Source: Bacteroidota bacterium
GTDB lineage: Bacteria; Bacteroidota; Bacteroidia; Cytophagales; UBA9547
Direction: 5' to 3'
Assembly (NCBI GenBank): GCA_004293915.1
Contig: RDZG01000078.1
Span: 1 to 34,120 of the forward strand
DNA: 34,120 bases
How positions within the stretch are numbered: position 1 is the first letter of the stretch; the number at the start of each line of letters is the position of its first letter. Positions 34,048 to 34,120 of the stretch are shown one piece after another. The notes under the pieces were generated by a model. It had not been told where the DNA came from. It did not search any database and saw nothing but the letters and a program-made list of their open reading frames with translations. The position numbers were made by a program, and so were the translations under genes.

Positions 34048-34120
34048 GTATTAAGTTTGCATAAAGATAAAATTAATAATTTGAAAAAAGCATCATCCAA
34101 CCCAGAAAAGTTATTTAAGG

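Overview
This is an AT-rich chromosomal window from a member of the Bacteroidota. The evidence is a type IX secretion (T9SS) C-terminal sorting domain on a large surface protein, TAnnTTTG-type -7 promoter elements, the gene string DUF1573-yajC-ybbR-coaE, a DUF3098-uppP pair, a short NuoG without a molybdopterin domain, and a LytTR-type two-component pair. I cannot place it below phylum with confidence. No rRNA, tRNA, CRISPR array or intact insertion sequence was seen.

Layout. 1-2760: the cut end of an unknown gene, a terminator, a transposase C-terminal remnant, and a minus-strand pair of membrane genes (M48 peptidase and DUF898/YjgN). 2911-4671: an acyl-CoA ligase. 4827-9279: a complex I cluster with only nuoG, nuoH, nuoI and nuoJ. 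It is interrupted by a small lipoprotein gene and by two similarly built pairs of tiny membrane-protein genes, four of which are 85 residues or shorter. 9362-9659: a decayed nucleotidyltransferase (MNT) antitoxin gene. 9783-14423: envelope and housekeeping genes (lptC, DUF1573, yajC, ybbR-like, coaE, a polyprenol-phosphate glycosyltransferase, DUF3098, uppP). 14499-17387: an AraC regulator and hslU, separated by a perfect 42-bp palindrome.

17520-20099: a radical SAM/SPASM gene, then an accessory islet. The islet has a DUF6934-like gene overlapping a 46-codon gene, bracketed by two near-identical 75-bp copies of the radical SAM gene's 3' end, followed by an intact MNT/HEPN toxin-antitoxin pair. 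20124-26732: an M1 aminopeptidase lipoprotein, a small lipoprotein, a 42-bp-period tandem repeat, and a large T9SS-exported LamG/beta-propeller protein. 26921-28826: a histidine kinase and LytTR regulator operon, divergent from the T9SS gene, with two 10-bp direct repeats 21 bp apart in the shared upstream region. 28829-32089: a conserved hypothetical, a PLP aminotransferase and a type II NADH dehydrogenase. 32211 to the end: a tail-fibre-like secreted protein whose reading frame is broken near both ends.

How the genes relate. NuoGHIJ and the type II NADH dehydrogenase are two routes for NADH oxidation. LptC, YajC, UppP and the glycosyltransferase serve envelope assembly. The most unusual features are the paired tiny membrane genes, each pair starting exactly 3 nt after a nuo stop codon, and the repeat-bracketed DUF6934 module at the 3' end of the radical SAM gene.
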